64,000 bases of DNA from Luteibacter sp. dw_328 (GCF_018449605.1 NZ_JAAVUW010000004.1:1-64000); one strand, 5' to 3'. Counted from the stretch's first letter, positions 34,405 through 43,496 are shown. A program made the numbers and translations. The notes: a model not told the origin generated them from the sequence alone.

Positions 34405-35388
34405 ATGGCCCGTCCCATCTGGACCGGTACCCTGTCGTTTGGCCTGCTCAACGTGCCGATCCGGCTGATGTCCGGCGAGCGCCGAAGCGACATTCATTTC
34501 CGCATGCTCGACCAGCGCAGCAACACGCCCGTGCGCTACGAGCGGGTCAACGCCGATACCGGCGAAGAAGTGCCCTGGAAGGACATCGTCAAGGCCTTCG
34601 AGTACCAGAAGGGCAGTTATGTCGTCCTCGAAGAGGAAGACATCAAGAACGCCGCCAGCGATGTTCACGAGACCGTGGAGATCGATACCTTCGTCGATGC
34701 GGGCCAGATTGCTCCCGCTTACTTCGAGAAGCCGTACATCCTGCTTCCGGCGAAGAAGGCCGAAAAAGGTTACGTGCTGCTGCGCGAAACCTTGAAGAAG
34801 ACCGGCAAGGTCGGCATCGCCCGCGTGGTCATCCGCACCAAGGAGTACCTGGCCGCCGTGCTTCCGCAGGGTGATGCCCTGGTCCTCAACATCCTCCGCT
34901 ACGAATCGGAGATCGTCGACGCGGACGACTTCGAGCTGCCGGGCAAGTCCACGGCTGACTATCGCATCTCCCCGCGTGAGATCGACATGGCCAAAGACCT
35001 TATCGCGTCGATGTCGAGCGACTGGAAGCCCGGCGACTATCGTGACGATTTCCGCGAAAAGCTGCGCGCGGTCATCGAGAAACGGCTGAAGAGCAAGGGC
35101 GTGACCGCCACCATCGAAGACGACGATCGCACGCCGGAGAACGCGACGACCAACGTCGTGGACTTCATGGCCCTGCTGAAAAAGAGCCTCGGCGCGAAGA
35201 CACGCACACCGGCGAGAAAGACAATAGAAGCGACGAAGAAGGCCGCAAAGCCAGCGCCAGCAAAGAAGGCGACGGTCAAGAAAGCGGCAGCCAAGAAGGC
35301 ACCGACCAAGAGCACGGCAAGCAAGAAAGGCACTCCCGCGAAGACGGCGTCACGCAAAGCGCCGGCCACGCGCCGCAAGGCGGGTTGA
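34405..35388 (+). CDS. ku: DNA end-binding protein Ku
   Basis: Bacterial Ku forms a homodimeric ring on double-strand ends and recruits LigD for non-homologous end joining. The 327-residue protein begins RPIWTGTLSFGLLNVPIRLMS, the family signature. It continues with the Ku core (HFRMLDQRSNTPVRYERVN, PYYL-type LLPAKKAEKGYVLLRETL, LNILRYESEIVD) to about residue 240, then a Lys/Ala/Thr-rich histone-H1-like tail of about 75 residues (KKAAKPAPAKKATVKKAA) for DNA binding and sliding. GAGG lies eight bases before the ATG. It is followed 4 bases later by the LigD polymerase gene. Confidence 0.96.
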   Translation: MARPIWTGTLSFGLLNVPIRLMSGERRSDIHFRMLDQRSNTPVRYERVNADTGEEVPWKDIVKAFEYQKGSYVVLEEEDIKNAASDVHETVEIDTFVDAGQIAPAYFEKPYILLPAKKAEKGYVLLRETLKKTGKVGIARVVIRTKEYLAAVLPQGDALVLNILRYESEIVDADDFELPGKSTADYRISPREIDMAKDLIASMSSDWKPGDYRDDFREKLRAVIEKRLKSKGVTATIEDDDRTPENATTNVVDFMALLKKSLGAKTRTPARKTIEATKKAAKPAPAKKATVKKAAAKKAPTKSTASKKGTPAKTASRKAPATRRKAG

Positions 35389-35392
35389 CGCG

Positions 35393-36265
35393 ATGGACCC
35401 GCTGATTGTCGACGGTGTCGCCATCACCCATCCCGACCGGGAAGTGTTCGGCGAGGGTGGTCCGACCAAGGGCGATGTGGCGACCTATTACGAAGCGGTG
35501 GCTGCGCACATGCTGCCGGAGCTTCGTGGCCGGCCGCTATCGGTCGTGCGTTGTCCGCGGGGCACCAGCGGCGCCTGTTTCTTCCAGAAACACCATGCCG
35601 ACGCGCTGGGCAAGCACGTCAAGGGCGTCGCGCTGAAGGAAAAGGATGGCGGCGACGCGGAATATCTCTATGTCGACGATGTGGAAGGGGTGCTCGAACT
35701 GGTCCAGATGAACACCCTCGAGTTCCATCCCTGGGGCGCCCGCGTCGACAACCCCGACCAGCCCGACCGGCTTATCTTCGACATCGATCCCTCGCAAGGC
35801 GTCGACTGGAAGACCATCGTGGCCTGCGCGCGCGAGATCCGTGAGCGACTCCTGGGCGAAGGACTCGAAAGCTTCGTTCGCACGTCGGGCGGCAAGGGCC
35901 TGCATGTCGTGGCGCCCTTTCGGCGAGGCCCGGCCTGGGAGAAGGTAAAGGCCTTCTGCGAAGGCATCGCCGATGCGATGGTCGCCGACAGTCCGCAGCG
36001 TTACATCGCCGAAGCGAGCAAGGCAAAACGTGAGGGTCTTATCTTCATCGACTGGCTGCGCAATACGCGCGGGGCGACAAGTGTCACGGGATGGTCGCTG
36101 CGCGCTCGCGCCGGTGCGCCGGTGGCGATGCCAGTGCGCTGGGACGAAATCGCCCGGCTGAAGACGGGCGGGGCGTTCGACTTCGCCAAGGCACTGAAGC
36201 GGGCGAAGGCGTTGGAAGCGGATCCCTGGGACGGGATCGCTTCGTTGAAGCAGGCGTTGCCGTAA
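35393..36265 (+). CDS. Stand-alone LigD-type polymerase domain (NHEJ primase-polymerase)
   Basis: This is the archaeo-eukaryotic primase-fold polymerase of bacterial NHEJ, which fills gaps and adds ribonucleotides at ends. The 290-residue protein carries the metal ligands in LIFDIDPSQG (Asp near 130 and 132) and in LIFIDWLRN (Asp near 220), the conserved SGGKGLHVVAP near 165-175, and FFQKHH near 63-68. It has no ligase or phosphoesterase domain, unlike full LigD, and no ligase gene lies next to it. It is directly downstream of ku, so the two form an operon. The ligase must be encoded elsewhere. Confidence 0.92.
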   Translation: MDPLIVDGVAITHPDREVFGEGGPTKGDVATYYEAVAAHMLPELRGRPLSVVRCPRGTSGACFFQKHHADALGKHVKGVALKEKDGGDAEYLYVDDVEGVLELVQMNTLEFHPWGARVDNPDQPDRLIFDIDPSQGVDWKTIVACAREIRERLLGEGLESFVRTSGGKGLHVVAPFRRGPAWEKVKAFCEGIADAMVADSPQRYIAEASKAKREGLIFIDWLRNTRGATSVTGWSLRARAGAPVAMPVRWDEIARLKTGGAFDFAKALKRAKALEADPWDGIASLKQALP

Positions 36266-36272
36266 GAATGAA

Positions 36273-36307
36273 ACATCGGTGCGGTAGCCAACAGCCCGCA
36301 CCGATGT
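36273..36307. terminator. Bidirectional stem-loop between convergent genes
   Basis: ACATCGGTGCGG pairs perfectly with CCGCACCGATGT (12 base pairs, 11-base loop) between the LigD-polymerase stop and the AGE isomerase stop. T-rich sequence follows on both sides but is short. Confidence 0.7.
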
Positions 36308-36316
36308 CTTGCTTCG

Positions 36317-37537
36317 TTATTTCGACTGCATACGGCGGAGCGAGGCCATCACTTCATAGCAAGCGCCCATCGTGTGATAGTCGGTCTTGCCGGCGGGACT
36401 CTTCTCGTCGTCGTACTTCTCGTTCTTGCGATTGAGGATGCGATACCACGCACCGTACGTGTGGTCGACGAAATGTTCCCAGCTGTAGGCCCAGATCTTT
36501 TCGTAGGCTTCGTCGTACTTCGCTTCACCCGTAGTCTCGAACAGCAACTGCGCGGCACCGAGCGATTCGGCCTGCACCCAGAAGTACTTGTCGTCGTCGC
36601 AGACGTCGCCTTCGGGAGAGAAGCCGTAGGCGATGCCGCCGTATTCCTTGTCCCAGGCCTTGTCGAGCGCCTCGTCGAACAGGTGCTTCGCGGTCGATAC
36701 CAGCCAGTCCTTATGCTTCGGCGTGCCCTTGGTGTAGCGCTCGAGCATCATCAGCAGCTTCGCCCATTCGGTCTGGTGACCGGGCTGGAAGCCCCACGGA
36801 CGGAACAGGTGCTTGGGATTGTCGAGGTTGTATTCCCAGTCGATCGTCCAGTCCTGGTGGTAGTGCTCCCACACCAGCTTCTGCGGGGTCAGGCCGGCCT
36901 GACGCTGGGTCATGTTCTCGGCGAGCAACAGCGCGCGGTCGAGGTAGCGATCGTCCTTCGTGGCTTCCCACGCGGCGATCATCGCCTCGGTCATGTGCAT
37001 GTTCGCGTTCTGGCCGCGGTAACCGGTGAAGTTCCAGTCCTTGTCAGCCTCGTCGCGGTACAGGCCGTAGGTCGGCTCCCAGTAACGCTTCTCGAGCAGG
37101 TCCCAGATCTCGCCCTGCCAGGCCTTTGCTTCATCGAAGCCTACTTTCACGCCGCACGAATAAGCCAGCAACATGAACGCCAGACCGTAGCAGTGGTTCA
37201 TCTGGTCGTCGCGCTTGCCGTCGGCGATGGTCCAGGCGTAACCGCCGGTCTCGGGATTCAGGTGCACTTCGCGCAGGTACTTCAGACCATGCATGGCAAG
37301 GTCTTTGTCTTCCGGCTTCTTGAATTCAAGGTAAGCCATGGCGTGGTTGAACACGAAGCGCGTGCTCGACACGAGGTGGCGGTGGCTGCGGTCGTAGACC
37401 GAACCGTCGTCCTTGAAGTACTGGAAGAATCCGCCGGCGGTGTCGACCTCGTTCGGCTTGTAGAAAGCCATGGTCTTGGCGACGTGGTCGCGCAGTACAT
37501 CCACGTTATGGAAATCGGGGAGGGGGTAGTTCGTCAT
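36317..37537 (-). CDS. AGE-family sugar isomerase, probably mannose isomerase
   Basis: N-acylglucosamine 2-epimerase (AGE) family enzymes interconvert aldose epimers or ketoses in an (alpha/alpha)6 barrel. The 406-residue protein has conserved patches including RSHRHLVSSTRFVFNHAMA near 50, GQNANMHMTEAMIAAWE near 180, RPWGFQPGHQTEWAKLL near 245 and KYFWVQAESLGAAQLL near 330, with His residues placed as in mannose isomerases. Context argues for mannose to fructose conversion, because its start overlaps a fructokinase gene by four bases (ATGA) in an operon with a sugar symporter and beside an alpha-mannosidase. Other epimerase specificities cannot be excluded from sequence alone. Confidence 0.85.
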   Translation of the reverse strand: MTNYPLPDFHNVDVLRDHVAKTMAFYKPNEVDTAGGFFQYFKDDGSVYDRSHRHLVSSTRFVFNHAMAYLEFKKPEDKDLAMHGLKYLREVHLNPETGGYAWTIADGKRDDQMNHCYGLAFMLLAYSCGVKVGFDEAKAWQGEIWDLLEKRYWEPTYGLYRDEADKDWNFTGYRGQNANMHMTEAMIAAWEATKDDRYLDRALLLAENMTQRQAGLTPQKLVWEHYHQDWTIDWEYNLDNPKHLFRPWGFQPGHQTEWAKLLMMLERYTKGTPKHKDWLVSTAKHLFDEALDKAWDKEYGGIAYGFSPEGDVCDDDKYFWVQAESLGAAQLLFETTGEAKYDEAYEKIWAYSWEHFVDHTYGAWYRILNRKNEKYDDEKSPAGKTDYHTMGACYEVMASLRRMQSK

Positions 37538-38514
37538 GCGTGCTTCTCCATGAAGGCCCTGACTTCGGCCTGGTCGGGAATGGCAGTAAACGAGCCCTTG
37601 CGGGTGGCGGTGATTGCGCCACAGGCTGCGGCGAATCGAATCAGCTCGTCGAGGCGGGACGTGTCGGCAACCAGTGCGTCGAAGGTCGCGGGCGTGACGT
37701 TTTCCGCGGCCAGCCGGGCGAGCAGGCCACCCACGAAAGCATCACCGGCGGCGGTGGTGTCCACCGCTTCGACGGCGTAGCCCTGCACCGTGCCACGTGC
37801 GGAACGGGAGAACCAGCGCATCGGTTCGGCACCGTCGGTGACCAGCAACAGGCCGGCCTTGCCGCGCCAGAGACGCTCGAGCACGGCGTCGTCGGAACCC
37901 GCACCCGCATGGATGAAGGCGAACTCTTCCGCGCTGAGCTTGATCACGTCGGCTTCGGACAGCGCTTCCCACAGACGTGGCAGCGGTGCTTCGCTGGCCG
38001 GCCACAGGGCCGGGCGCAGATTCATGTCGAAGCTGACCAGTGCACCGGCGGCACGCGCACGGCGCATGCCTTCGACCGTCGTCGCGGCGATCGCCGCTTC
38101 GGTGAGCGAATTGGAGCAGACGTGGAAGATCGACAGATCCTCGAACGCTTCCTTACGGAAGTGCTCGGGACGGAACAGCAGGTCCGCGGCGGGCGGACGA
38201 TAGAAACTGAAGCTGCGATCGCCCTTGTCGTCATGGGCGACGAAAGCCAGGGCGGTGCGTGCCTCATCGGTACGCGCAATGTCGTCCGTACCGACACCAA
38301 GGTCGGTAAGGCTCTTGAGCAGGAAATCACCGAACATGTCGCGTGCGAGCATGCCGGCAAAGCGGGCGTGGGCGCCGAGGCGTGCCGCGGCGACCGCGAC
38401 ATTGGCCGGCGCGCCGCCGGCAAAGGGAACGAAAGCGGGAGGCTGACCGGCGCCGCCCTGGGGCTGTGCGTGGAAATCGATCAGCGCCTCGCCGAAGCAG
38501 AGGATGGAAGACAT
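37534..38514 (-). CDS. scrK: PfkB-family fructokinase
   Basis: This is a ribokinase-fold sugar kinase of 326 residues, predicted to make fructose 6-phosphate from fructose. It shows the N-terminal PfkB signature region GGAPANVAVAAARLGAHARF near 33 and the catalytic signature DTTAAGDAFVGGLLARL near 250 with the general base Asp. Overall similarity is to ScrK-type kinases (ILCFGEALIDFH start). It is coupled to the AGE isomerase gene (4-base overlap) and follows the symporter gene by 71 bases, so it completes a path from mannose to central metabolism. Confidence 0.88.
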   Translation of the reverse strand: MSSILCFGEALIDFHAQPQGGAGQPPAFVPFAGGAPANVAVAAARLGAHARFAGMLARDMFGDFLLKSLTDLGVGTDDIARTDEARTALAFVAHDDKGDRSFSFYRPPAADLLFRPEHFRKEAFEDLSIFHVCSNSLTEAAIAATTVEGMRRARAAGALVSFDMNLRPALWPASEAPLPRLWEALSEADVIKLSAEEFAFIHAGAGSDDAVLERLWRGKAGLLLVTDGAEPMRWFSRSARGTVQGYAVEAVDTTAAGDAFVGGLLARLAAENVTPATFDALVADTSRLDELIRFAAACGAITATRKGSFTAIPDQAEVRAFMEKHA

Positions 38515-38585
38515 GCTGCGGCCTGTCCTTGGGGCAAGAAAGTACTACACGACGGCCGGCACGAGGCCGGCCGTCGCCATGGGGC

Positions 38586-39905
38586 TTAACGCGCGACAGG
38601 CACCGAACGGACCTTGGAACCACTGAGGCCGTAGAACACGATGTAGGCGTAGCAGATGAGCGGGACGAAGAACGCGTGCTGGAGGCCGATGTGATCGGCA
38701 ATGGCGCCCTGGATGATCGGGATCAGCGCGCCACCCACGATGGCCATGATGAGCAGGCTTGACGCCTTGCCGGTCAGCGGACCCATACCCTCGATACCCA
38801 GCGAGAAGATCGTCGGGAACATGATGGAGTTGAACAGGCCGATGACGACGATGCTGTACACCGCGACCATACCGGTGGTCGACATGGTGGTAATGACGAG
38901 CAGGCCGTTGATGATGGCAAAGATCGCCAGCAACATGCGCGGCGAGAACCTGGCCAGCAGCGCTGAGCCGATGAACCGGCCGACCATGGCGCCACCCCAG
39001 TAGAACGCCACGTGCGACGCGGCGGCTTCACCGGTCATGTTGCCGATCTCCGGCAACTGCAGGTAGTTGATCATGAAGCTGCCGATCGACACTTCGCCGC
39101 CGACGTAGAAGAAGATGCCGAGCACGCCGAAGAACACGTGCGGCGTCTTCAGGGCGTCCATCAGCGTGTGATGTCCCTCGTCGGCCTGCTCGGTGGTTTC
39201 CTCGAGCTTGGGCAGGTTGAAGAGGTAAACCAGGATCGCGATGACGACCAGCACCACGGCCAGGCCGATGTATGGCACCTGCACGGCACTGGCTTCGGTG
39301 GCGCGGTAGCTGATCTGCTCGGCGGTGCTGAGCTTGGCGATGTCGTCGGCGCTCTTGACCTGGTTGGACAGGATCAGGACCGCACCGAAGAACGGGGCCA
39401 GGAAGGTGCCGAACGAATTGAGCGCCTGGGCCAGGGTGAGGCGGCTTGAGCTGGTCCTCTCGGGACCGAGCAGGGCGACGTACGGGTTCGCCGCGACCTG
39501 CAGCACCGTGATGCCGGTGGCCAGGATGAACAGCGCGCCGAGGAAGAGGATGTAGACGCGCATGCCGGCGGCAGGCCAGAACAGCGCCGCACCGATACCG
39601 GCGATGATCAGGCCGGCGACGATGCCCTTCTTGTAGCCGAGACGGGCAACCAGCCGACCGGCCGGGACGCCCATGATGAAGTACGCGCCGAAGAAGGTGA
39701 ACTGGATCAGCATCGCCTTGAAGTAGTTCAGCTCGAACACGGCTTTCAGGTGCGGGATCAGGATGTCATTCAGGCAGGTCAGGAACCCCCACATGAAGAA
39801 GATCGTGGTCATCACGCCAAGCGCGAGCGGGAAATAGGTGTAACGGGTGTCGCCGGCGCCCGTCGAATTCGACGAGTTGGGCAATGGCGTGGAAGCGGTA
39901 GCCAT
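38586..39905 (-). CDS. FucP/GluP-like sugar:H+ symporter (MFS)
   Basis: This is a 439-residue inner-membrane transporter of the FHS (fucose-galactose-glucose:H+ symporter) family with twelve predicted helices. The family pattern is visible: FFMWGFLTCLNDILIPHLKAVFELNYFKAMLIQFTFFGAYFI (helices 1-2, with the Asn-Asp pair), the PAGRLVARLGYKKGI loop, LQVAANPYVALLGP near 145 and an acidic central loop. The second half begins TLMDALKTPHVFFGVLGIF. Mannose, glucose or fructose transport fits the locus. It lies 20 bases after lacI-family 39926, so it is in the same transcription unit. Confidence 0.88.
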   Translation of the reverse strand: MATASTPLPNSSNSTGAGDTRYTYFPLALGVMTTIFFMWGFLTCLNDILIPHLKAVFELNYFKAMLIQFTFFGAYFIMGVPAGRLVARLGYKKGIVAGLIIAGIGAALFWPAAGMRVYILFLGALFILATGITVLQVAANPYVALLGPERTSSSRLTLAQALNSFGTFLAPFFGAVLILSNQVKSADDIAKLSTAEQISYRATEASAVQVPYIGLAVVLVVIAILVYLFNLPKLEETTEQADEGHHTLMDALKTPHVFFGVLGIFFYVGGEVSIGSFMINYLQLPEIGNMTGEAAASHVAFYWGGAMVGRFIGSALLARFSPRMLLAIFAIINGLLVITTMSTTGMVAVYSIVVIGLFNSIMFPTIFSLGIEGMGPLTGKASSLLIMAIVGGALIPIIQGAIADHIGLQHAFFVPLICYAYIVFYGLSGSKVRSVPVAR

Positions 39906-39925
39906 GGGGCGCTCCAGTGGTGGTT

Positions 39926-40975
39926 TCAGGGGGAAGACGGCGGGCAGCTGCTTTCGCGAACGACCAGCCGGACGGGCGCGATAGTGGAAGCCGTGTCCGT
40001 CTCAGGATTACGAAGTCTTTCCAGGATGAGCTCGGCACTGCGCCGGCCCAGGCCGCGCGGATCGACCGCAACGGTGGTCAGGGGCGGTACGCATACCGAG
40101 GCCTCGGCGACATCATCGAAGCCGGTCAGGGCGAAATCTTCGCCCGGGCGACGGCCGCGTTTGGTCAGGCCAAGCATAAGGCCCAGCGCGACGGCGTCGT
40201 TGTAGCAAACCGCCGCCGTGGGTGCGGGATCGCGCGCGAACAGCGCGCCGGTCTGGCGTGCGGCTTCGAGGCGGGTCGGTGCGCTTTCGATCATCCATGC
40301 GGGATCCACCTTCAGGCCCGCCGCGCTCATGGCGCTGGCGTAGCCGCGTCGACGCTGCTCCACCGAACTCGACTCGCGGTGGCCGCCGAAGAAGGCGATG
40401 CGCTGGTGACCGAGCGCGATAAGGTGTTCGGTGGCCAGGCGGGCGCCGTGCTCGTTGTCCATCTCGAGCGTGTCCCAGCGATGGGTGCCCTCGTCGTCGG
40501 GCAGTTCGCGGTTGAATACAAGCAGGGGCGTGTGCATGCCGACGGCCGCCAGGACGCGTTCGCCCTCGCTGCCTTCGGCTGGCGAAAGGATGATGCCCGC
40601 CGGGCCGTGCTCGACCAGGGAGTTGAGTACCGCCTGCTGTCGCTCCGGCGATTCGCCGGTATTGCCCAGCAGGGTGACGTAACCCGCGCTGGCCAGGGCC
40701 TCGTCGGCCCCGGCGGCGAATTCGGCGAAGAAGGGGTTGCCCAGGTCGTTGACGACCAGGCCGATGCTCGAGGAGGTGCGCCGGCGCAGGTTGGCGGCGG
40801 CACGGTTGTACACATAGCCCTGGCGCTTCAGCTCGGCCTCGACCCGTCCCCGGGTCACCGAGTTGACCAGCGGGCTGCCGCGCAACACGAGCGATACGGT
40901 CGCCCGCGAGACATCGCAACCCAGGGCGATATCGGCGAGCGTGACCTTGCGGCGTTGCGGGGTGATCCTCGGCAT
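39926..40975 (-). CDS. LacI family transcriptional regulator
   Basis: This 349-residue repressor has an N-terminal helix-turn-helix (VTLADIALGCDVSRATVSLVLRGSPLVNS, about 12-40), a hinge helix (NRAAANLRRRT) and a periplasmic-binding-protein-like effector domain (IGLVVNDLGNPFFAEFAAGADEAL, then LTGFDDVAEASVCVPPLTTV). AAGGAG lies five bases before the ATG at 40975; upstream in-frame sequence is not conserved. It is first in the unit with symporter, fructokinase and isomerase, and divergent from the GH92 gene, so it most likely senses mannose or a product and controls both directions. Confidence 0.92.
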   Translation of the reverse strand: MPRITPQRRKVTLADIALGCDVSRATVSLVLRGSPLVNSVTRGRVEAELKRQGYVYNRAAANLRRRTSSSIGLVVNDLGNPFFAEFAAGADEALASAGYVTLLGNTGESPERQQAVLNSLVEHGPAGIILSPAEGSEGERVLAAVGMHTPLLVFNRELPDDEGTHRWDTLEMDNEHGARLATEHLIALGHQRIAFFGGHRESSSVEQRRRGYASAMSAAGLKVDPAWMIESAPTRLEAARQTGALFARDPAPTAAVCYNDAVALGLMLGLTKRGRRPGEDFALTGFDDVAEASVCVPPLTTVAVDPRGLGRRSAELILERLRNPETDTASTIAPVRLVVRESSCPPSSP

Positions 40976-41087
40976 CTCAGCTCCTTCAAACGATCTAAAC
41001 CGGGCGATCATCGCTCGCCGACGAAAGGGATGCATCACGCACTGCAACATGCGAGGCTGCGGCATCTTTGCTACTTTCGGTCTGTTT

Positions 41088-41110
41088 GTCACGATCCAAA
41101 TGTTCGTGAC
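41088..41110. promoter_or_regulatory. Candidate operator between lacI-type gene and GH92 gene
   Basis: GTCACGA and TCGTGAC form a perfect 7-base inverted repeat with a 9-base spacer, 34 bases before the mannosidase ATG. It is the best palindrome in the 169-base divergent region. LacI-family operators are usually shorter, so the assignment to this repressor is tentative. Confidence 0.5.
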
Positions 41111-41144
41111 CACTCGAAACGCGTCCACCCGAGGGGAACCACCG

Positions 41145-43496
41145 ATGTCGAGAACCATCCGTTTGCGCCATGGCCTGCTGGCCGCCGCCCTGTGCCTTGC
41201 CCTGCCTGCGCTTGCCGCCGCGGCCGCCAGCGACAAGGGCGGCTCGTCCGCTTATGCCGCCGTCGATCCGATGATCGGCACGGGTGGGGATGGCCACACC
41301 TTCCCGGGCGCCACCGTGCCGTTTGGCATGATCCAGCTGTCGCCGGATACCGCGATGCCGGACGTCAAGCACGCGTACAAGTGGGCCGCCGGGTATCAGT
41401 ACGGCGACTCGAGCATTCTCGGTTTTTCCCATACGCACTTCTCCGGCAGCGGCCATTCCGACCTGGGCGACGTACTCGTCATGCCCATCGCCGGCGACGT
41501 GAAGCTGGACCCTGGCTCCCCCGACCAGCCCGGTAGCGGCTATCGCTCGCGGTTCGACCACAAGAGCGAGAAAGCGGAAGCAGGGTACTACGCCGTCACG
41601 CTGGCCGACTACGATGTCCGCGCCGAGCTCACCGCCGGCCAGCGCGTGGGCTGGCACCGCTATACCTTCCCCAAGGGCAAGCCGGCGCACCTGCTGCTCG
41701 ACCTGCGTCCGAGCATCTACGACTACGAAGGCAAGGTGCTCTGGTCGAGCCTGCGCGTACGCGCTGACGACACGGTGACCGGCGGCCGTACCACGCGCGG
41801 CTGGGCGCCGGGTCGCCAGCTGTATTTCGCCATGCGTTTCAACCAGCCCATGGCCTCGCGCAGCCTGAAGAACCGCGAGACCGGTGTGCCGTACAAAGGC
41901 TTCAGCGGTCCGGGTAATCGCGCCGAGGACGTCGACGCGATGAGCGGTCGCGCGATCGAGGGCGTGTTCGACTTCGGCGACCTGTCGAAGCCGCTCATCG
42001 TCAAGGTGGCCGTTTCCTCGGTGAGCGAGGACAACGCCGTCGCCAACCTCGACAAGGACGGTGAAGGCTTCGACTTCGACGCTCGCCGTGCCGAAGCCCG
42101 GCAGAGCTGGGAGAAGGCCTTGTCCACCGTCGATCTGGTAGCGCCGGCGGACACGCGCAAGAATTTCTACACCTCGCTTTACCACGCGATGATCTCGCCC
42201 AGCCTGTCCATGGACGTCAATGGCGAATACCGTGGGCCGGACAACCAGGTGCACACCGCCAAGGGCTTCGATTTCTATTCCACGTGGTCCCTGTGGGATG
42301 TCTACCGCGCCCAGCAGCCGCTGGTCACCTTGTTGCGCCCGGACATGAGCACCCAGTTCGTCAGCTCGCTGATCGCGGCGCGCGAGGCGAGTCCCTTCGG
42401 GATCCTTCCGATCTGGGCCTATCAGGGCATGGAGACGTGGTGCATGGTCGGCTACCACGCGGTGCCGGTGATCGCCGATGCCTATATGAAGGGGATTCGC
42501 GGCTACGACCCGAACAAGGCGCTCGAGGCCATGGTGGCCAGTGCGACCTACGGTCCGTACGGCGGCCTCGACGACTACATGAAGCTCGGTTACGTGCCCA
42601 TCGACCACCAGCCGGAAGCGGCCTCCAAGACCGTCGAATACGCCTTCGACGACTGGTCGCTGGCGCAGATGGCCAAGGCCATGGGCAAGGACGATGTCGC
42701 CGCCACGTTCACCAAGCGGGCGGGCAACTGGAAGAACAGTTTCGACACCAAGACCGGATTCCTCCGCGCCCGCAAGAGCGATGGTGACTACCGTGAGCCG
42801 TTCGATCCTTCATCGGCCGCCTACGGCAGCGACTACACCGAAGGCAACGCGTGGCAGTACTCGTGGTATGTGCCCCAGGACGTCGCCGGCCTGATCGCGG
42901 CGCTTGGTGGCAAGGAAGCCTTCGTCACGAAGCTGGACTCCGTATTCGATGCCAAGGTCGATCCGAAGTCCTTCGCCCATGTCGAGGACATCACCGGCCT
43001 GATCGGCTGGTACGCCCATGGCAACGAGCCGAGCCACCAGGTGGCCTACCTGTACGACTACGCCGGCCAGCCCTGGAAGACCCAGGAGCGCCTGGTCCAG
43101 ATCATGAAGACCCAGTACGCACCCACCCCCACGGGTCTTGTCGGCAACGACGACCTGGGCCAGATGTCGGCCTGGTACATCTTTACCGCGCTGGGCTTTT
43201 ATCCGGTGGCGCCGGGTAGCAACCAGTACGTGATCGGCCGCCCCTTCATCGAGAAGGCCACGCTCAACCTGCCGGGCGGCAAGCACTTCATCGTCTCGGC
43301 CGATCATCTCGATGCAAAGCATCCTTACGTCGGCAAGGTGACGCTCAACGGGCAGCCGCTGGATCGCACCTTTGTTCGTCATGAGGAAATCGTCGCCGGC
43401 GGCGAACTGCACTTCACCATGCAGGCCACTCCGGCGAAGGATTGGGGTCAGACACCGGCATCGCTGCCGTACTCGATGACGCCTTCCGCACCGTAA
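41145..43496 (+). CDS. Glycoside hydrolase family 92 alpha-mannosidase
   Basis: GH92 enzymes are calcium-dependent inverting exo-alpha-mannosidases. The 783-residue protein has a signal peptide (RHGLLAAALCLALPALAAAAA) and the N-terminal beta-sandwich motif VDPMIGTGGDGHTFPGATVPFG. It also shows FSHTHFSGSGHSDLGD near 95, the linker, and the (alpha/alpha)6 catalytic barrel with YSTWSLWDVYRAQQPL near 375, EGNAWQYSWYVPQDV near 565 and TGLVGNDDLGQMSAWYIF near 660. Length and motifs are typical of GH92. The exported location suggests it trims mannosides in the periplasm. GAGGGG lies about ten bases before the ATG. Confidence 0.94.
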   Translation: MSRTIRLRHGLLAAALCLALPALAAAAASDKGGSSAYAAVDPMIGTGGDGHTFPGATVPFGMIQLSPDTAMPDVKHAYKWAAGYQYGDSSILGFSHTHFSGSGHSDLGDVLVMPIAGDVKLDPGSPDQPGSGYRSRFDHKSEKAEAGYYAVTLADYDVRAELTAGQRVGWHRYTFPKGKPAHLLLDLRPSIYDYEGKVLWSSLRVRADDTVTGGRTTRGWAPGRQLYFAMRFNQPMASRSLKNRETGVPYKGFSGPGNRAEDVDAMSGRAIEGVFDFGDLSKPLIVKVAVSSVSEDNAVANLDKDGEGFDFDARRAEARQSWEKALSTVDLVAPADTRKNFYTSLYHAMISPSLSMDVNGEYRGPDNQVHTAKGFDFYSTWSLWDVYRAQQPLVTLLRPDMSTQFVSSLIAAREASPFGILPIWAYQGMETWCMVGYHAVPVIADAYMKGIRGYDPNKALEAMVASATYGPYGGLDDYMKLGYVPIDHQPEAASKTVEYAFDDWSLAQMAKAMGKDDVAATFTKRAGNWKNSFDTKTGFLRARKSDGDYREPFDPSSAAYGSDYTEGNAWQYSWYVPQDVAGLIAALGGKEAFVTKLDSVFDAKVDPKSFAHVEDITGLIGWYAHGNEPSHQVAYLYDYAGQPWKTQERLVQIMKTQYAPTPTGLVGNDDLGQMSAWYIFTALGFYPVAPGSNQYVIGRPFIEKATLNLPGGKHFIVSADHLDAKHPYVGKVTLNGQPLDRTFVRHEEIVAGGELHFTMQATPAKDWGQTPASLPYSMTPSAP

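Noticed and set aside
40995-42608. 537-residue open frame opposite the GH92 gene
   Set aside because: Antisense shadow of a conserved glycoside hydrolase.
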